A DNA stretch of 27,662 bases from Neisseria sicca 4320 (GTDB lineage: Bacteria > Pseudomonadota > Gammaproteobacteria > Burkholderiales > Neisseriaceae), in the NCBI RefSeq assembly GCF_000193735.1, contig NZ_AEPF01000141.1, forward strand, positions 1 to 27,662, in the 5' to 3' direction. Of the stretch, positions 15,056 to 22,700 are shown one piece after another. The translations under genes were made by a program, and so were the position numbers. The notes below the pieces were generated by a model. That model was not told the origin of the DNA. It made no database searches and saw only the letters and a program-made list of their open reading frames with translations. How positions within the stretch are numbered: the first letter of the stretch is position 1; each line of letters begins with the position of its first letter.

Positions 15056-15573
15056 TAAGGGTTGTCGATTGCTGGTTCTTCGGTCGGTTTGGGGTCTTTT
15101 TTGTGGAACAGTCCGTCCAAAACCAATAAAACGGCACCGACGCAGATAAAGCTGTCGGCAACATTAAATGCAGGATAATACCAATCCTTCCAGTAAAACA
15201 GTAAGAAATCAACCACATGACCGTGAATCAGTCGGTCGATGACATTACCGAGCGCGCCGCCGATAATCATGGCGGCGCCGATTTTGCCCGAAAGGCGGAA
15301 CTCGTCGCGCAGGATAGCGCGGGCGAGATAGGCGCTGATGACGAGTGCCAGCCCTAAGAAAAAGAATTTCTGCCAGCCGCCTTGGTCGGCAAGGAAGCTG
15401 AACGCCGCGCCGGGGTTGTAGGCAAGGGTCAGGTCGAAGAAAGAGGGGATGATATTGAGCCGCTCGCCTTCTTGGAAGTGGGCAAGGATTTCCCATTTGG
15501 TCAGTTGGTCAAGCGCGATGCCGACCAGCGCGATCAGCAGGTAGGCGGTTTTTTTGGAAAGGGAGGAAGACAT
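15055..15573 (-). CDS. lspA: Lipoprotein signal peptidase II LspA
   Basis: Inner-membrane aspartic protease that removes signal peptides of diacylglyceryl-modified prolipoproteins. The 172-aa product has four hydrophobic segments and the conserved boxes LDQLTKW (D22), NPGAAFSF, GGALGNVIDR, VVDF (catalytic D122) and FNVADS (catalytic D140). Length is normal, with a short polar C-terminal tail. Its substrates would include the three lipoproteins encoded in this window. It lies just upstream of ispH, as in many proteobacteria. Confidence 0.97.
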   Translation of the reverse strand: MSSSLSKKTAYLLIALVGIALDQLTKWEILAHFQEGERLNIIPSFFDLTLAYNPGAAFSFLADQGGWQKFFFLGLALVISAYLARAILRDEFRLSGKIGAAMIIGGALGNVIDRLIHGHVVDFLLFYWKDWYYPAFNVADSFICVGAVLLVLDGLFHKKDPKPTEEPAIDNP

Positions 15574-15642
15574 TTGGTTGAAGCTGCCTGAATAAAAACA
15601 AAGCGGCTATTTTACCCGAAAGCGCAAAAGCCGTGTTTCAAA

Positions 15643-15654
15643 AGGTCGTCTGAA
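15643..15654 (+). repeat. DUS upstream of lspA
   Basis: Exact single AGGTCGTCTGAA in the divergent gap between lspA and the 123-aa gene. Confidence 0.9.
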
Positions 15655-15826
15655 AACCTTTTATTACAGGGCAAGACGCAGGGTTTTGCTGGGTTATCGA
15701 AAAACCGCGTAAACGCTGCGTGTAAAAACAGCGTCATACGTAAAACAAAGTTTATTTGCTTGATAGGGTGTTGCCTTGCCGATAACATGGCGGCGTTTTT
15801 ATGTGCCTTCCCTGAAAGGATACAGT

Positions 15827-16198
15827 ATGGCTAAAACAAAATCTTTATTGGCAACCGGCATTTTGGCGCTTTTCTCCGCCACCGCCTTCGCCGCTCCGCT
15901 TCCTGCCGAAATTTATCTTCCCGCAGGTGCGCATACGGTCAAAGCCGACCGTCAGGGCAACGGCGAATTTGAATACAAAGCCGAACTGCCCGCACGCGGC
16001 AACCCGATTCCGTCTTTGGCGAAAAAAGTCATTGCCCACGCGCGCAGTAAAGGTTTTCAAGTGGTCGAATCGGAAATCCGGAACGACGATGCCGATTTGA
16101 AATTCAAACGCGGCAGACAAGAATTGGACGTATCCATCGAAAACAAAGGACACGGCCGTATCGAATACAAAGCTGATTTGGACTTGGACAAACGCTAA
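15827..16198 (+). CDS. Secreted 123-aa protein, function unknown
   Basis: The product has a signal peptide ending A-F-A before A-P-L-P (about residue 22), so it should be periplasmic. The mature part is small and highly charged, with two similar stretches, G-E-F-E-Y-K-A-E-L and G-R-I-E-Y-K-A-D-L, at its start and end, which may be paired strands. No cysteines in the mature part. I recognise no family. I start it at ATG 15827 because AAAGGA lies 8 bp upstream and a proper signal peptide follows; an ATG at 15776 adds 17 residues without a ribosome site. A DUS terminator follows. Confidence 0.75.
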   Translation: MAKTKSLLATGILALFSATAFAAPLPAEIYLPAGAHTVKADRQGNGEFEYKAELPARGNPIPSLAKKVIAHARSKGFQVVESEIRNDDADLKFKRGRQELDVSIENKGHGRIEYKADLDLDKR

Positions 16199-16213
16199 AT
16201 CGACACATACCGC

Positions 16214-16248
16214 AAAGGTCGTCTGAAAAGAGGTTTCAGACGACCTTT
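16214..16248 (+). terminator. DUS-pair terminator after the 123-aa gene
   Basis: Inverted exact DUS copies (16216-16227 and 16235-16246) form a 15-bp stem with a 5-nt loop and a T run. Confidence 0.85.
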
Positions 16249-16350
16249 TTGTATGATAAGGCACACAGAACCGAAACGGCAGGATAGGGCGTTAACTGCG
16301 GTTTAGGTCAAGCCAAATCATGCCGTATTATTTTATTTACCCCTGCAATA

Positions 16351-16401
16351 TTTTGTTTTACTGTAAAACACGGTAAAATCCGCGCTCAACATAATATTGA
16401 G
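16351..16401 (+). promoter_or_regulatory. Candidate slam1 promoter and operator
   Basis: A -10-like TAAAAT (16374-16379) follows a T-rich -35 region (TTTTGT at 16351, 17-bp spacer). Directly after it lies a 17-nt near-palindrome CTCAACATAATATTGAG (16385-16401, one mismatched pair), which would cover the transcription start and could bind a repressor. Confidence 0.35.
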
Positions 16402-16500
16402 ACAAAACAATATCTAAATAGAATAAATGATGTTGTTCGGCCTCAACATAAAAATTTCGACACAATCACTACAATACCAACATTCCACATTGCAAAAATC

Positions 16501-17924
16501 ATGAAAAAACACTCTTACTCCTCTCCCTGCTCGCCGTGTCCGCAGCGGAAGCCGCCGACGTGCCGTCCGAGCCTCAAAACCAGCCTGCTCCCGAGTTGCA
16601 GGTCAAAACGGCAGAACCTGACCCCGTCGAAGAAGAAACGGTCAAACTTGCTGCCGAGACGTCGTCTGAAAAAGTCGTCAACGTCGATGCCAAAACCCTG
16701 CTCGACAATCCCCAATTGCTTTCCCGCGCCATGTATTCCGCCGTTGTTTCGCGCAATATCGCGGGCATCAAGGTTGTCCTGCCGATTTACGAACAATGGC
16801 CGGGACACGATAAAAACATGGCGCTCTACGCGCGCGGATTGGTTGCCCAAAACGACGGCAAAATGAAAGAAGCCATCGGGTATTACCGTCAATTTATCGC
16901 CGAAAACCCCGATGCCCCCGTCGTCCGCTGGCAGCTTGCCACCGCTTTGTTTGAAGACAAGCAAAACGAAGCCGCCGCCGACCAGTTCGACAAACTCAAA
17001 ACAGAAGCCAACCTGCCCGAGCCGTTCGTCAAAGGCATCGAGTCTTACCGCAAAGCATTGCGCGAGCGCGATTCGTGGAAATTCAACGCCGGCTTGAGCG
17101 TAACCCGCGAACAAAATATCAACCAAGCGCCCAGCCGCCGCACATACGGCAACTGGACTTTCCCCGAGCCTATCGACGCCACCGCCATCAACTACCAACT
17201 CGGCGCAGAGAAAAAATGGTCGCTGCCCAAAGGCTGGTACGCCACGGCAGGCGCGGATAATTACGGCAAAATTTATCCCGAACAAACCAAGTATAACGAC
17301 GTGACCACCCGCTTCTCAGTAGGCGCAGGTTACGCCGACCAGCGCAACGACATCGGCTTGACCCCGTTCCACGAACGCCGCTTCTACGGCAACGACCCGT
17401 ACACCTACTCCAGCGGTGCGCGCCTACACATCAACCGCTGGTGGCAGCCTAAGCTGCAAACCTTGAGCGCCGTTGAAATGGGTCGTCTGAAAAACACCCG
17501 CCGCGCCCGTTCCGACAGCAACAACCGCCTGCTGAGCAATTCCGTCGTCTATTACCGAAACGCCCGCCAATATTGGGTCGGCGGTTTCGACATCTATCAG
17601 GAACGCAATAAAGAAGATAAGGAAGACAGCTTCGACCGTTACAGCCTTCGTACCGCATGGGGGCAGGAGTGGGGCAAAGGATTGTCCACCATGTTGCGGC
17701 TGAGTGCGGCGCAACGCCGTTATCAAACGCCCAGTCTTTTGAGCGGTCAGGAAAACCGCCGCGATAAAGAAGCGGATATTTCGCTCGCCGTGTGGCACCG
17801 CGCTTTCCACTTCAAAGGCATCACCCCGCGCCTGACCGTCGCCCACCACAAAACATGGAGCAACGACAAATATAATGAATACGGCAAAACCAGAATGTTT
17901 GTCGAATTCAGTAAAACATTCTGA
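16501..17924 (+). CDS. Surface lipoprotein assembly modulator Slam1, start region frameshifted
   Basis: Slam is an outer-membrane protein that moves surface lipoproteins such as TbpB and fHbp to the cell exterior. Seen here: a polar N-terminal linker, a TPR-like helical domain (YARGLVAQNDGKMKEAIGYY and similar), then the DUF560 beta-barrel to the terminal F, with REQNINQAPSRRTYG-type strands. It closely recalls meningococcal Slam1. The main frame is open from 16452, but its only usual start codon near the N-terminus is a GTG at 16536 inside the signal peptide. The ATG at 16501 followed by six A's reads out of frame; with seven A's it gives M-K-K-T-L-L-L-L-S-L-L-A-V and an intact 474-aa precursor. 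The gene is therefore probably off or badly exported as written. No clear Shine-Dalgarno. Confidence 0.88.
16504..16509 (+). repeat. Poly-A tract (A6) at the slam1 frameshift
   Basis: Six A's directly after the ATG. One more A would join the start codon to the signal-peptide frame. The tract is short for strong slippage, but it is the obvious site of the indel. Confidence 0.75.
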
Positions 17925-17945
17925 TTGTGTTTGGTTTGAATAATA

Positions 17946-17977
17946 AAAGGTCGTCTGAAATTTTTCAGACGACCTTT
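17946..17977 (+). terminator. DUS-pair terminator after slam1
   Basis: Inverted exact DUS copies (17948-17959 and 17964-17975) with matching flanks form a long stem with a very short loop. Confidence 0.8.
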
Positions 17978-18334
17978 AGCTTTTTTATTTGCGTAAGGGC
18001 AGATTGTGTAAATTTTTGAAAGAATAAATCTAAAGTTATATTTCGATAGTTTACATTATTGATAACCTAGCATTTTATTTTCAAAAGGATTTTGAAAATA
18101 TGGTTGGCTGATAGGGCGGAATAGGGGCTTGAAGATTGGGAGGCAGGGCTGGGCGGTCGGTTATTTTGACTGGTTTGGGGCGGGGTTTTCACTTACAATC
18201 AAACAAGGTTTACGTATGGCAACATTTCTCCGTTCAATGTCAGGATGGGTCGCAGATGTTTTCTGTTTGACTTCTCGGTATTGTGCGGGCGTGTTTGTTC
18301 GGGCTTTTGCCTGTAAGAAAAACAAGGAAAAACA
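17978..18334 (+). other. nhaD upstream region with AT-rich dyad and possible leader
   Basis: About 357 bp without a convincing gene. The first part is AT-rich and holds a perfect 11-bp dyad with a 3-nt loop (18076-18100, TATTTTCAAAA). The second part is G-rich (18110-18190). A frame from ATG 18216 runs to 18443 and overlaps nhaD; I do not call it as a gene. A structured leader, for example a cation-sensing one, is possible but not shown. Confidence 0.45.
18076..18100. promoter_or_regulatory. Perfect 11-bp AT-rich dyad upstream of nhaD
   Basis: TATTTTCAAAA-GGA-TTTTGAAAATA. It is too AT-rich and lacks a T tail for a terminator; a repressor site or a small hairpin are the likely options. Confidence 0.4.
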
Positions 18335-19756
18335 ATGCGCCACTTACCAATTTTATCTCTCATCTTATTCCCCGCTTTGTCGCACGCCGCTGATTTTGAT
18401 GGCGCGTCGCTCAGTTTGTTTTGGGGTGCGCCGTTCGCGTTGATTCTTTTGTCTATTGCGTTGGGGCCGCTCTTTTTCGCGCATACTTGGCATCACCATT
18501 TCGGCAAGATTACGGCGGTTTGGACGCTGCTGTTTCTAGTTCCTTTTGCCGCTGTGTTCGGTTTTGGCGCGAGTGTGCATACGGTTACCCATGCGCTGGT
18601 TGAGGAATATATTCCGTTTATCCTGCTGCTTTTGGCTTTGTACACGATTTCTGGCGGGATTTTGGTTTGGGGTAAGCTGCACGGTACGCCGGCGCTGAAT
18701 ACCGGATTGTTGGCGGCGGGTACGGTGATGGCTTCCTTTATGGGAACGACCGGTGCGGCGATGTTGATGATTCGTCCGCTGCTGAAGGCAAACCGTTACC
18801 GTAAGAAAAAAGTGCATATTGTTGTATTTTTTATCTTTTTGGTGGCAAACATCGGCGGCGGTCTGACGCCGTTGGGCGATCCTCCGCTGTTTTTGGGTTT
18901 CCTGAAGGGCGTGGATTTCATGTGGACGGTGAAACACATGTTGATGCCCGTATTGATCAGTACGGTGGTGCTGTTGCTGGTGTTTTATATTATCGACAGC
19001 CGCTATCACGCGCGTGAAACTACTGAAGAACAGGTTCAGCAGGAAGAGGAAGTCGAGGAAGATTTGCGGATTTCCGGTAAATGGAACTTCTTACTGCTGG
19101 CGGGCGTGGTCGGTGCGGTTTTGCTGTCCGGTTTGTGGAAGCCCGATCATCCGGGATTTGAAATCTTGGGCAGCCACTATGCTTTGCAAAATTTGGTGCG
19201 CGATGTGATTTTGCTGGCGCTGACCATTGTTTCGCTGCTGATTACGCCCAAGCAGGTTAGGGCGGGTAATGAATTCAATTTCGACCCGATTGCCGAAGTG
19301 GGCAAACTGTTTTTTGGTATTTTCATTACGATTTCCCCTGTCTTGGCGATTTTGAAGGCGGGTGAAGCGGGTGCGCTGGGCGCGGTGGTATCGTTGGTGC
19401 ATGATGCTTCGGGTAATCCGATTAATACGATGTATTTCTGGATGAGCGGTTTGTTGTCTGCATTTTTGGATAATGCGCCGACTTATTTGGTGTTCTTCAA
19501 TATGGCGGGCGGCGATGCTCAGGCTCTGATGACGGGGCATCTGTTCCATTCGCTGCTGGCCATATCCATGGGTTCGGTGTTTATGGGTGCGCTCACTTAT
19601 ATCGGTAATGCGCCAAACTTCATGGTTAAGGCGATTGCCGAGCAACGCGGTATCCCGATGCCGACTTTCTTTGGTTATATGATGTGGTCGGTAGGGGTAT
19701 TGATTCCGCTGTTTATACTGCATACGCTGATTTTCTTTGTTTGGCAGTTGTTCTGA
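18335..19756 (+). CDS. nhaD: Na+/H+ antiporter, NhaD type
   Basis: Inner-membrane antiporter of the ion transporter (IT) superfamily that expels Na+ (or Li+) in exchange for H+. The 473-aa product has an N-terminal signal-like segment ending S-H-A-A-D, then about 12 hydrophobic segments. NhaD-type motifs are visible: GTTGAAMLMIRPLLKAN, NIGGGLTPLGDPPLFLGFLKG, FLDNAPTYLVFFN and GALTYIGNAPNFMVKAIAE. A charged cytoplasmic loop rich in Glu lies at about residues 228-246. AAGGA lies 6 bp before the ATG. It is monocistronic, with a strong DUS terminator, and neighbours the Na+-pumping NQR operon, so a shared role in Na+ cycling is likely. Confidence 0.93.
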   Translation: MRHLPILSLILFPALSHAADFDGASLSLFWGAPFALILLSIALGPLFFAHTWHHHFGKITAVWTLLFLVPFAAVFGFGASVHTVTHALVEEYIPFILLLLALYTISGGILVWGKLHGTPALNTGLLAAGTVMASFMGTTGAAMLMIRPLLKANRYRKKKVHIVVFFIFLVANIGGGLTPLGDPPLFLGFLKGVDFMWTVKHMLMPVLISTVVLLLVFYIIDSRYHARETTEEQVQQEEEVEEDLRISGKWNFLLLAGVVGAVLLSGLWKPDHPGFEILGSHYALQNLVRDVILLALTIVSLLITPKQVRAGNEFNFDPIAEVGKLFFGIFITISPVLAILKAGEAGALGAVVSLVHDASGNPINTMYFWMSGLLSAFLDNAPTYLVFFNMAGGDAQALMTGHLFHSLLAISMGSVFMGALTYIGNAPNFMVKAIAEQRGIPMPTFFGYMMWSVGVLIPLFILHTLIFFVWQLF

Positions 19757-19771
19757 TACTTGCCTGCCCTT

Positions 19772-19826
19772 AAAAGGTCGTCTGAAAACCTGATTCTTGT
19801 GATTCGGTTTTCAGACGACCTTTTTG
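19772..19826 (+). terminator. DUS-pair terminator after nhaD
   Basis: Exact inverted DUS copies (19775-19786 and 19810-19821) within a perfect 19-bp stem (19772-19790 with 19806-19824), followed by T's. Confidence 0.9.
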
Positions 19827-19941
19827 TATTCTGACGCTTGTTTTGAATAGATTAATTTTTGGCATCAATATGTTGTGCTTTTATTGATGGCTTATTTCGT
19901 GCGAGGCATGGGGCAGAAGGCTGGAAAAAATCTGCGTAAAT

Positions 19942-19972
19942 CTGACATAAAGCGGGCTGTTCCTGCTAAAAT
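19942..19972 (+). promoter_or_regulatory. Candidate nqr operon promoter
   Basis: CTGACA (19942-19947) and TAAAAT (19967-19972), with a 19-bp spacer; an extended -10 TG precedes the TAAAAT, which would offset the long spacer. It predicts a leader of about 140 nt before nqrA. Confidence 0.45.
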
Positions 19973-20025
19973 CAGACACTTTACAGTTTTCATTTAATTG
20001 TTGTTTTCCGTAAGTAAGGCTTTAC

Positions 20026-20073
20026 TTTCAGACGACCTCTCCCGCGCGTTCCAGTTTCAAGCGTCGTCTGAAA
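20026..20073 (+). repeat. DUS and degenerate inverted DUS in the nqr leader
   Basis: An exact DUS (20027-20038, minus strand) and a partial one (GTCGTCTGAA at 20063-20072, plus strand) give an 11-bp stem with a 26-nt loop inside the predicted nqr leader. No T run follows, so it is probably not a full terminator. Confidence 0.7.
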
Positions 20074-20121
20074 AGTTGGATCATTTTATTCTGTTTAACT
20101 CATCACAAGTAATGCAAACCT

Positions 20122-21465
20122 ATGATTAAAATCAAAAAAGGCCTAGACCTGCCCATCGCGGGCAGACCGGAGCAAGCCGTTTACGACGGTCCGGCCATTA
20201 CCGAAGTCGCGTTGCTTGGCGAAGAATATGCCGGTATGCGCCCCTCGATGAAAGTCAAGGAAGGCGATGCCGTCAAAAAAGGCCAAGTGCTGTTTGAAGA
20301 CAAGAAAAACCCGGGCGTGGTGTTTACTGCGCCGGCTTCCGGCAAAATCGCCGCGATTCACCGCGGCGAAAAGCGCGTGCTTCAGTCGGTCGTGATTGCC
20401 GTTGAAGGCGATGACGAAATCGAGTTCGAACGCTATGCGCCCGATGCGTTGGCAAACTTAAGCGGTGAAGAAGTGCGCCGCAATCTGATTCAATCCGGTT
20501 TGTGGACTGCGCTGCGTACCCGTCCGTTCAGCAAGATTCCCGCCGTTGATGCCGAGCCGTTCGCTATTTTCGTCAATGCGATGGACACCAATCCGCTGGC
20601 GGCAGACCCTGTGGTCGTGATCAAAGAAGCTGCCGAGGATTTCAGACGAGGTTTGCTGGTGTTGAGCCGTCTGACCGAACGCAAAATCCATGTTTGTAAA
20701 GCAGCCGGTGCGGACGTGCCGTCTGAAAACGCCGCCAACATTGAAATACATGAATTCGGCGGCCCTCATCCCGCGGGTTTGAGCGGTACGCACATTCATT
20801 TCATCGAGCCTGTCGGCGCGAATAAAACCGTTTGGACCATCAATTATCAAGACGTGATTGCCATCGGACGTTTGTTCGTAACAGGTCGTCTGAATACCGA
20901 GCGCGTGGTTGCTTTGGGCGGTCCGCAAGTCAACAAACCGCGCCTCTTGCGTACCGTTTTGGGTGCGAAGGTGTCGCAAATTATCGCCGGCGAATTGGTT
21001 GATGCGGACAACCGCGTGATTTCCGGTTCGGTATTGAACGGCGCGATTGCACAAGGCGCGCATGATTATTTGGGACGCTACCACAATCAGATTTCCGTTA
21101 TCGAAGAAGGCCGCAGCAAAGAGCTGTTCGGCTGGGTTGCGCCGCAGCCGGACAAATACTCGATTACGCGTACGACCCTCGGTCATTTCCTGAAAAACAA
21201 ACTCTTCAAGTTCACGACAGCCGTCAACGGCGGCGACCGCGCCATGGTGCCGATCGGCACTTACGAGCGCGTGATGCCGCTGGACATCCTGCCTACTTTG
21301 CTTCTGCGCGATTTAATCGTTGGCGATACCGACAGCGCGCAGGCTTTGGGTTGCTTGGAATTGGACGAAGAAGACCTCGCTTTGTGCAGCTTCGTCTGCC
21401 CGGGTAAATACGAATACGGCCCGCTGTTGCGCAAGGTGCTGGAAACCATTGAGAAGGAAGGCTGA
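20122..21465 (+). CDS. nqrA: Na+-translocating NADH:quinone reductase subunit A
   Basis: Peripheral cytoplasmic subunit of the six-subunit NQR complex, which passes electrons from NADH to quinone and pumps Na+ out. The 447-aa product starts MIKIKKGLDLPIAGRPEQ, typical of NqrA, and has the barrel-sandwich/biotinyl-like fold features (KKGQVLFEDKKNPGVVFTAPASG). Length is normal. No clear Shine-Dalgarno precedes the ATG. It contains one exact DUS (20883-20894) and one GCCGTCTGAA of the pathogenic-Neisseria type (20718-20727). First gene of a six-gene operon with gaps of only a few bases. Confidence 0.97.
   Translation: MIKIKKGLDLPIAGRPEQAVYDGPAITEVALLGEEYAGMRPSMKVKEGDAVKKGQVLFEDKKNPGVVFTAPASGKIAAIHRGEKRVLQSVVIAVEGDDEIEFERYAPDALANLSGEEVRRNLIQSGLWTALRTRPFSKIPAVDAEPFAIFVNAMDTNPLAADPVVVIKEAAEDFRRGLLVLSRLTERKIHVCKAAGADVPSENAANIEIHEFGGPHPAGLSGTHIHFIEPVGANKTVWTINYQDVIAIGRLFVTGRLNTERVVALGGPQVNKPRLLRTVLGAKVSQIIAGELVDADNRVISGSVLNGAIAQGAHDYLGRYHNQISVIEEGRSKELFGWVAPQPDKYSITRTTLGHFLKNKLFKFTTAVNGGDRAMVPIGTYERVMPLDILPTLLLRDLIVGDTDSAQALGCLELDEEDLALCSFVCPGKYEYGPLLRKVLETIEKEG
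20718..20727 (+). repeat. Canonical GCCGTCTGAA 10-mer (other DUS dialect) in nqrA
   Basis: The 10-mer core of the meningococcal and gonococcal DUS, here preceded by GT, so it differs from this genome's dialect. Confidence 0.8.
20883..20894 (+). repeat. DUS inside nqrA
   Basis: Exact AGGTCGTCTGAA, encoding part of T-G-R-L-N in the NqrA frame. Confidence 0.9.
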
Positions 21466-21467
21466 TT

Positions 21468-22700
21468 ATGGGCTTGAAACATTTTCTGGAAAAAATCGAA
21501 CCGCACTTCCTGCCGGGCGGCAAACATGAAAAATGGTATGCCCTCTATGAAGCTGCGGCGACGATTTTCTACACATCCGGTGCGGTAACACGCAAAGCGG
21601 CACACGTCCGCGACGCGCTCGACTCCAAACGCATGATGATTTTGGTGTGGCTGGCTTTGTTCCCCGCCATGTTCTTCGGTATGTACAACGTTGGTGCGCA
21701 GGCATTCGGTGCGTTAACACCCGATTTGCTGCAACAAAGCATCGCCAACGACTGGCACTACGCCCTTGCCAACGCTTTAGGCATCAATATGTCGTCTGAA
21801 GCGGGCGTGTTGGGCAAAATGCTATTCGGCGCGATTTACTTCCTGCCGATTTACGCGACCGTATTTGCCGTCGGCGGTTTCTGGGAAGTTTTGTTCGCCA
21901 CCGTGCGTAAACACGAAATCAACGAAGGTTTCTTCGTTACTTCGATTTTGTTCGCCTTAATCGTTCCGCCTACGCTGCCGCTGTGGCAGGCCGCCTTGGG
22001 TATTACCTTCGGCGTGGTGGTTGCGAAAGAGGTGTTCGGCGGTACGGGTAAAAACTTTATGAACCCTGCGTTGGCAGGCCGTGCCTTCTTGTTCTTCGCT
22101 TATCCAGCCAATATTACCGGCGACACCGTTTGGACGGCGGTTGACGGCTATTCCGGCGCAACTGCGTTGGCTCAGTGGGCGGCACACGGTTCGGAAGGTC
22201 TGAAAAATGCCGTTACCAATCAATCCATCACTTGGATGGATGCGTTTATCGGTAACGTGCCCGGTTCTATCGGCGAAGTATCTACTTTGGCGCTTTTAAT
22301 CGGCGGCGCGTTTATCGTGTTTGCCCGCATCGCTTCTTGGCGCATTATTGCCGGTGTGATGATCGGTATGATTGCCATGTCTTCGCTGTTTAACGTTATC
22401 GGTTCGGACACCAATCCGATGTTCAGCATGCCTTGGTACTGGCATCTGGTCGTCGGCGGCTTCGCCATCGGTATGCTGTTTATGGCGACCGACCCCGTTT
22501 CCGCTTCCTTTACCAATGTCGGCAAATGGTGGTACGGCGCGCTAATCGGCGTGATGTGCGTGTTAATCCGCGTGGTCAATCCGGCTTACCCCGAAGGCAT
22601 GATGTTGGCGATTCTGTTTGCCAACCTGTTTGCCCCGATTTTCGACTATTTCGTCGCACAAGCGAACATCAAACGCAGAAAGGCGCGCAGCAATGGCTAA
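21468..22700 (+). CDS. nqrB: NQR subunit B (covalent FMN, membrane)
   Basis: Integral membrane subunit of NQR, related to RnfD, that carries a covalent FMN and riboflavin. The 410-aa product has about ten hydrophobic segments and the flavinylation motif DGYSGATALAQ, with acceptor Thr 232 (equivalent to T236 of Vibrio). GGTGKNFMNPALAGRAF is also typical. The ATG lies 2 bp after the nqrA stop, with AAGGAAGG inside the nqrA end. Its last 8 bases overlap nqrC. A variant DUS, ATGTCGTCTGAA, lies at 21789-21800. Confidence 0.97.
   Translation: MGLKHFLEKIEPHFLPGGKHEKWYALYEAAATIFYTSGAVTRKAAHVRDALDSKRMMILVWLALFPAMFFGMYNVGAQAFGALTPDLLQQSIANDWHYALANALGINMSSEAGVLGKMLFGAIYFLPIYATVFAVGGFWEVLFATVRKHEINEGFFVTSILFALIVPPTLPLWQAALGITFGVVVAKEVFGGTGKNFMNPALAGRAFLFFAYPANITGDTVWTAVDGYSGATALAQWAAHGSEGLKNAVTNQSITWMDAFIGNVPGSIGEVSTLALLIGGAFIVFARIASWRIIAGVMIGMIAMSSLFNVIGSDTNPMFSMPWYWHLVVGGFAIGMLFMATDPVSASFTNVGKWWYGALIGVMCVLIRVVNPAYPEGMMLAILFANLFAPIFDYFVAQANIKRRKARSNG
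21789..21800 (+). repeat. Variant DUS ATGTCGTCTGAA in nqrB
   Basis: The same AT-for-AG variant seen in both arms of the hairpin at 3130-3169. Confidence 0.75.

Noticed and set aside
15776..15826. Longer start for the 123-aa secreted protein
   Set aside because: The extra 17 residues would precede and spoil the signal peptide, and no ribosome site fits, whereas AAAGGA suits the ATG at 15827.
16501..16866. 121-aa frame from the slam1 ATG as a separate gene
   Set aside because: It begins at the slam1 start but runs out of frame; the product is Ser/Pro/Arg-rich nonsense, while the other frame gives Slam1.
18216..18443. Open frame of 75 aa overlapping the start of nhaD
   Set aside because: It has an AAGG upstream, but it overlaps nhaD by over 100 bp, its product looks random, and the nhaD ATG has a better ribosome site. 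A leader-peptide role is not excluded.
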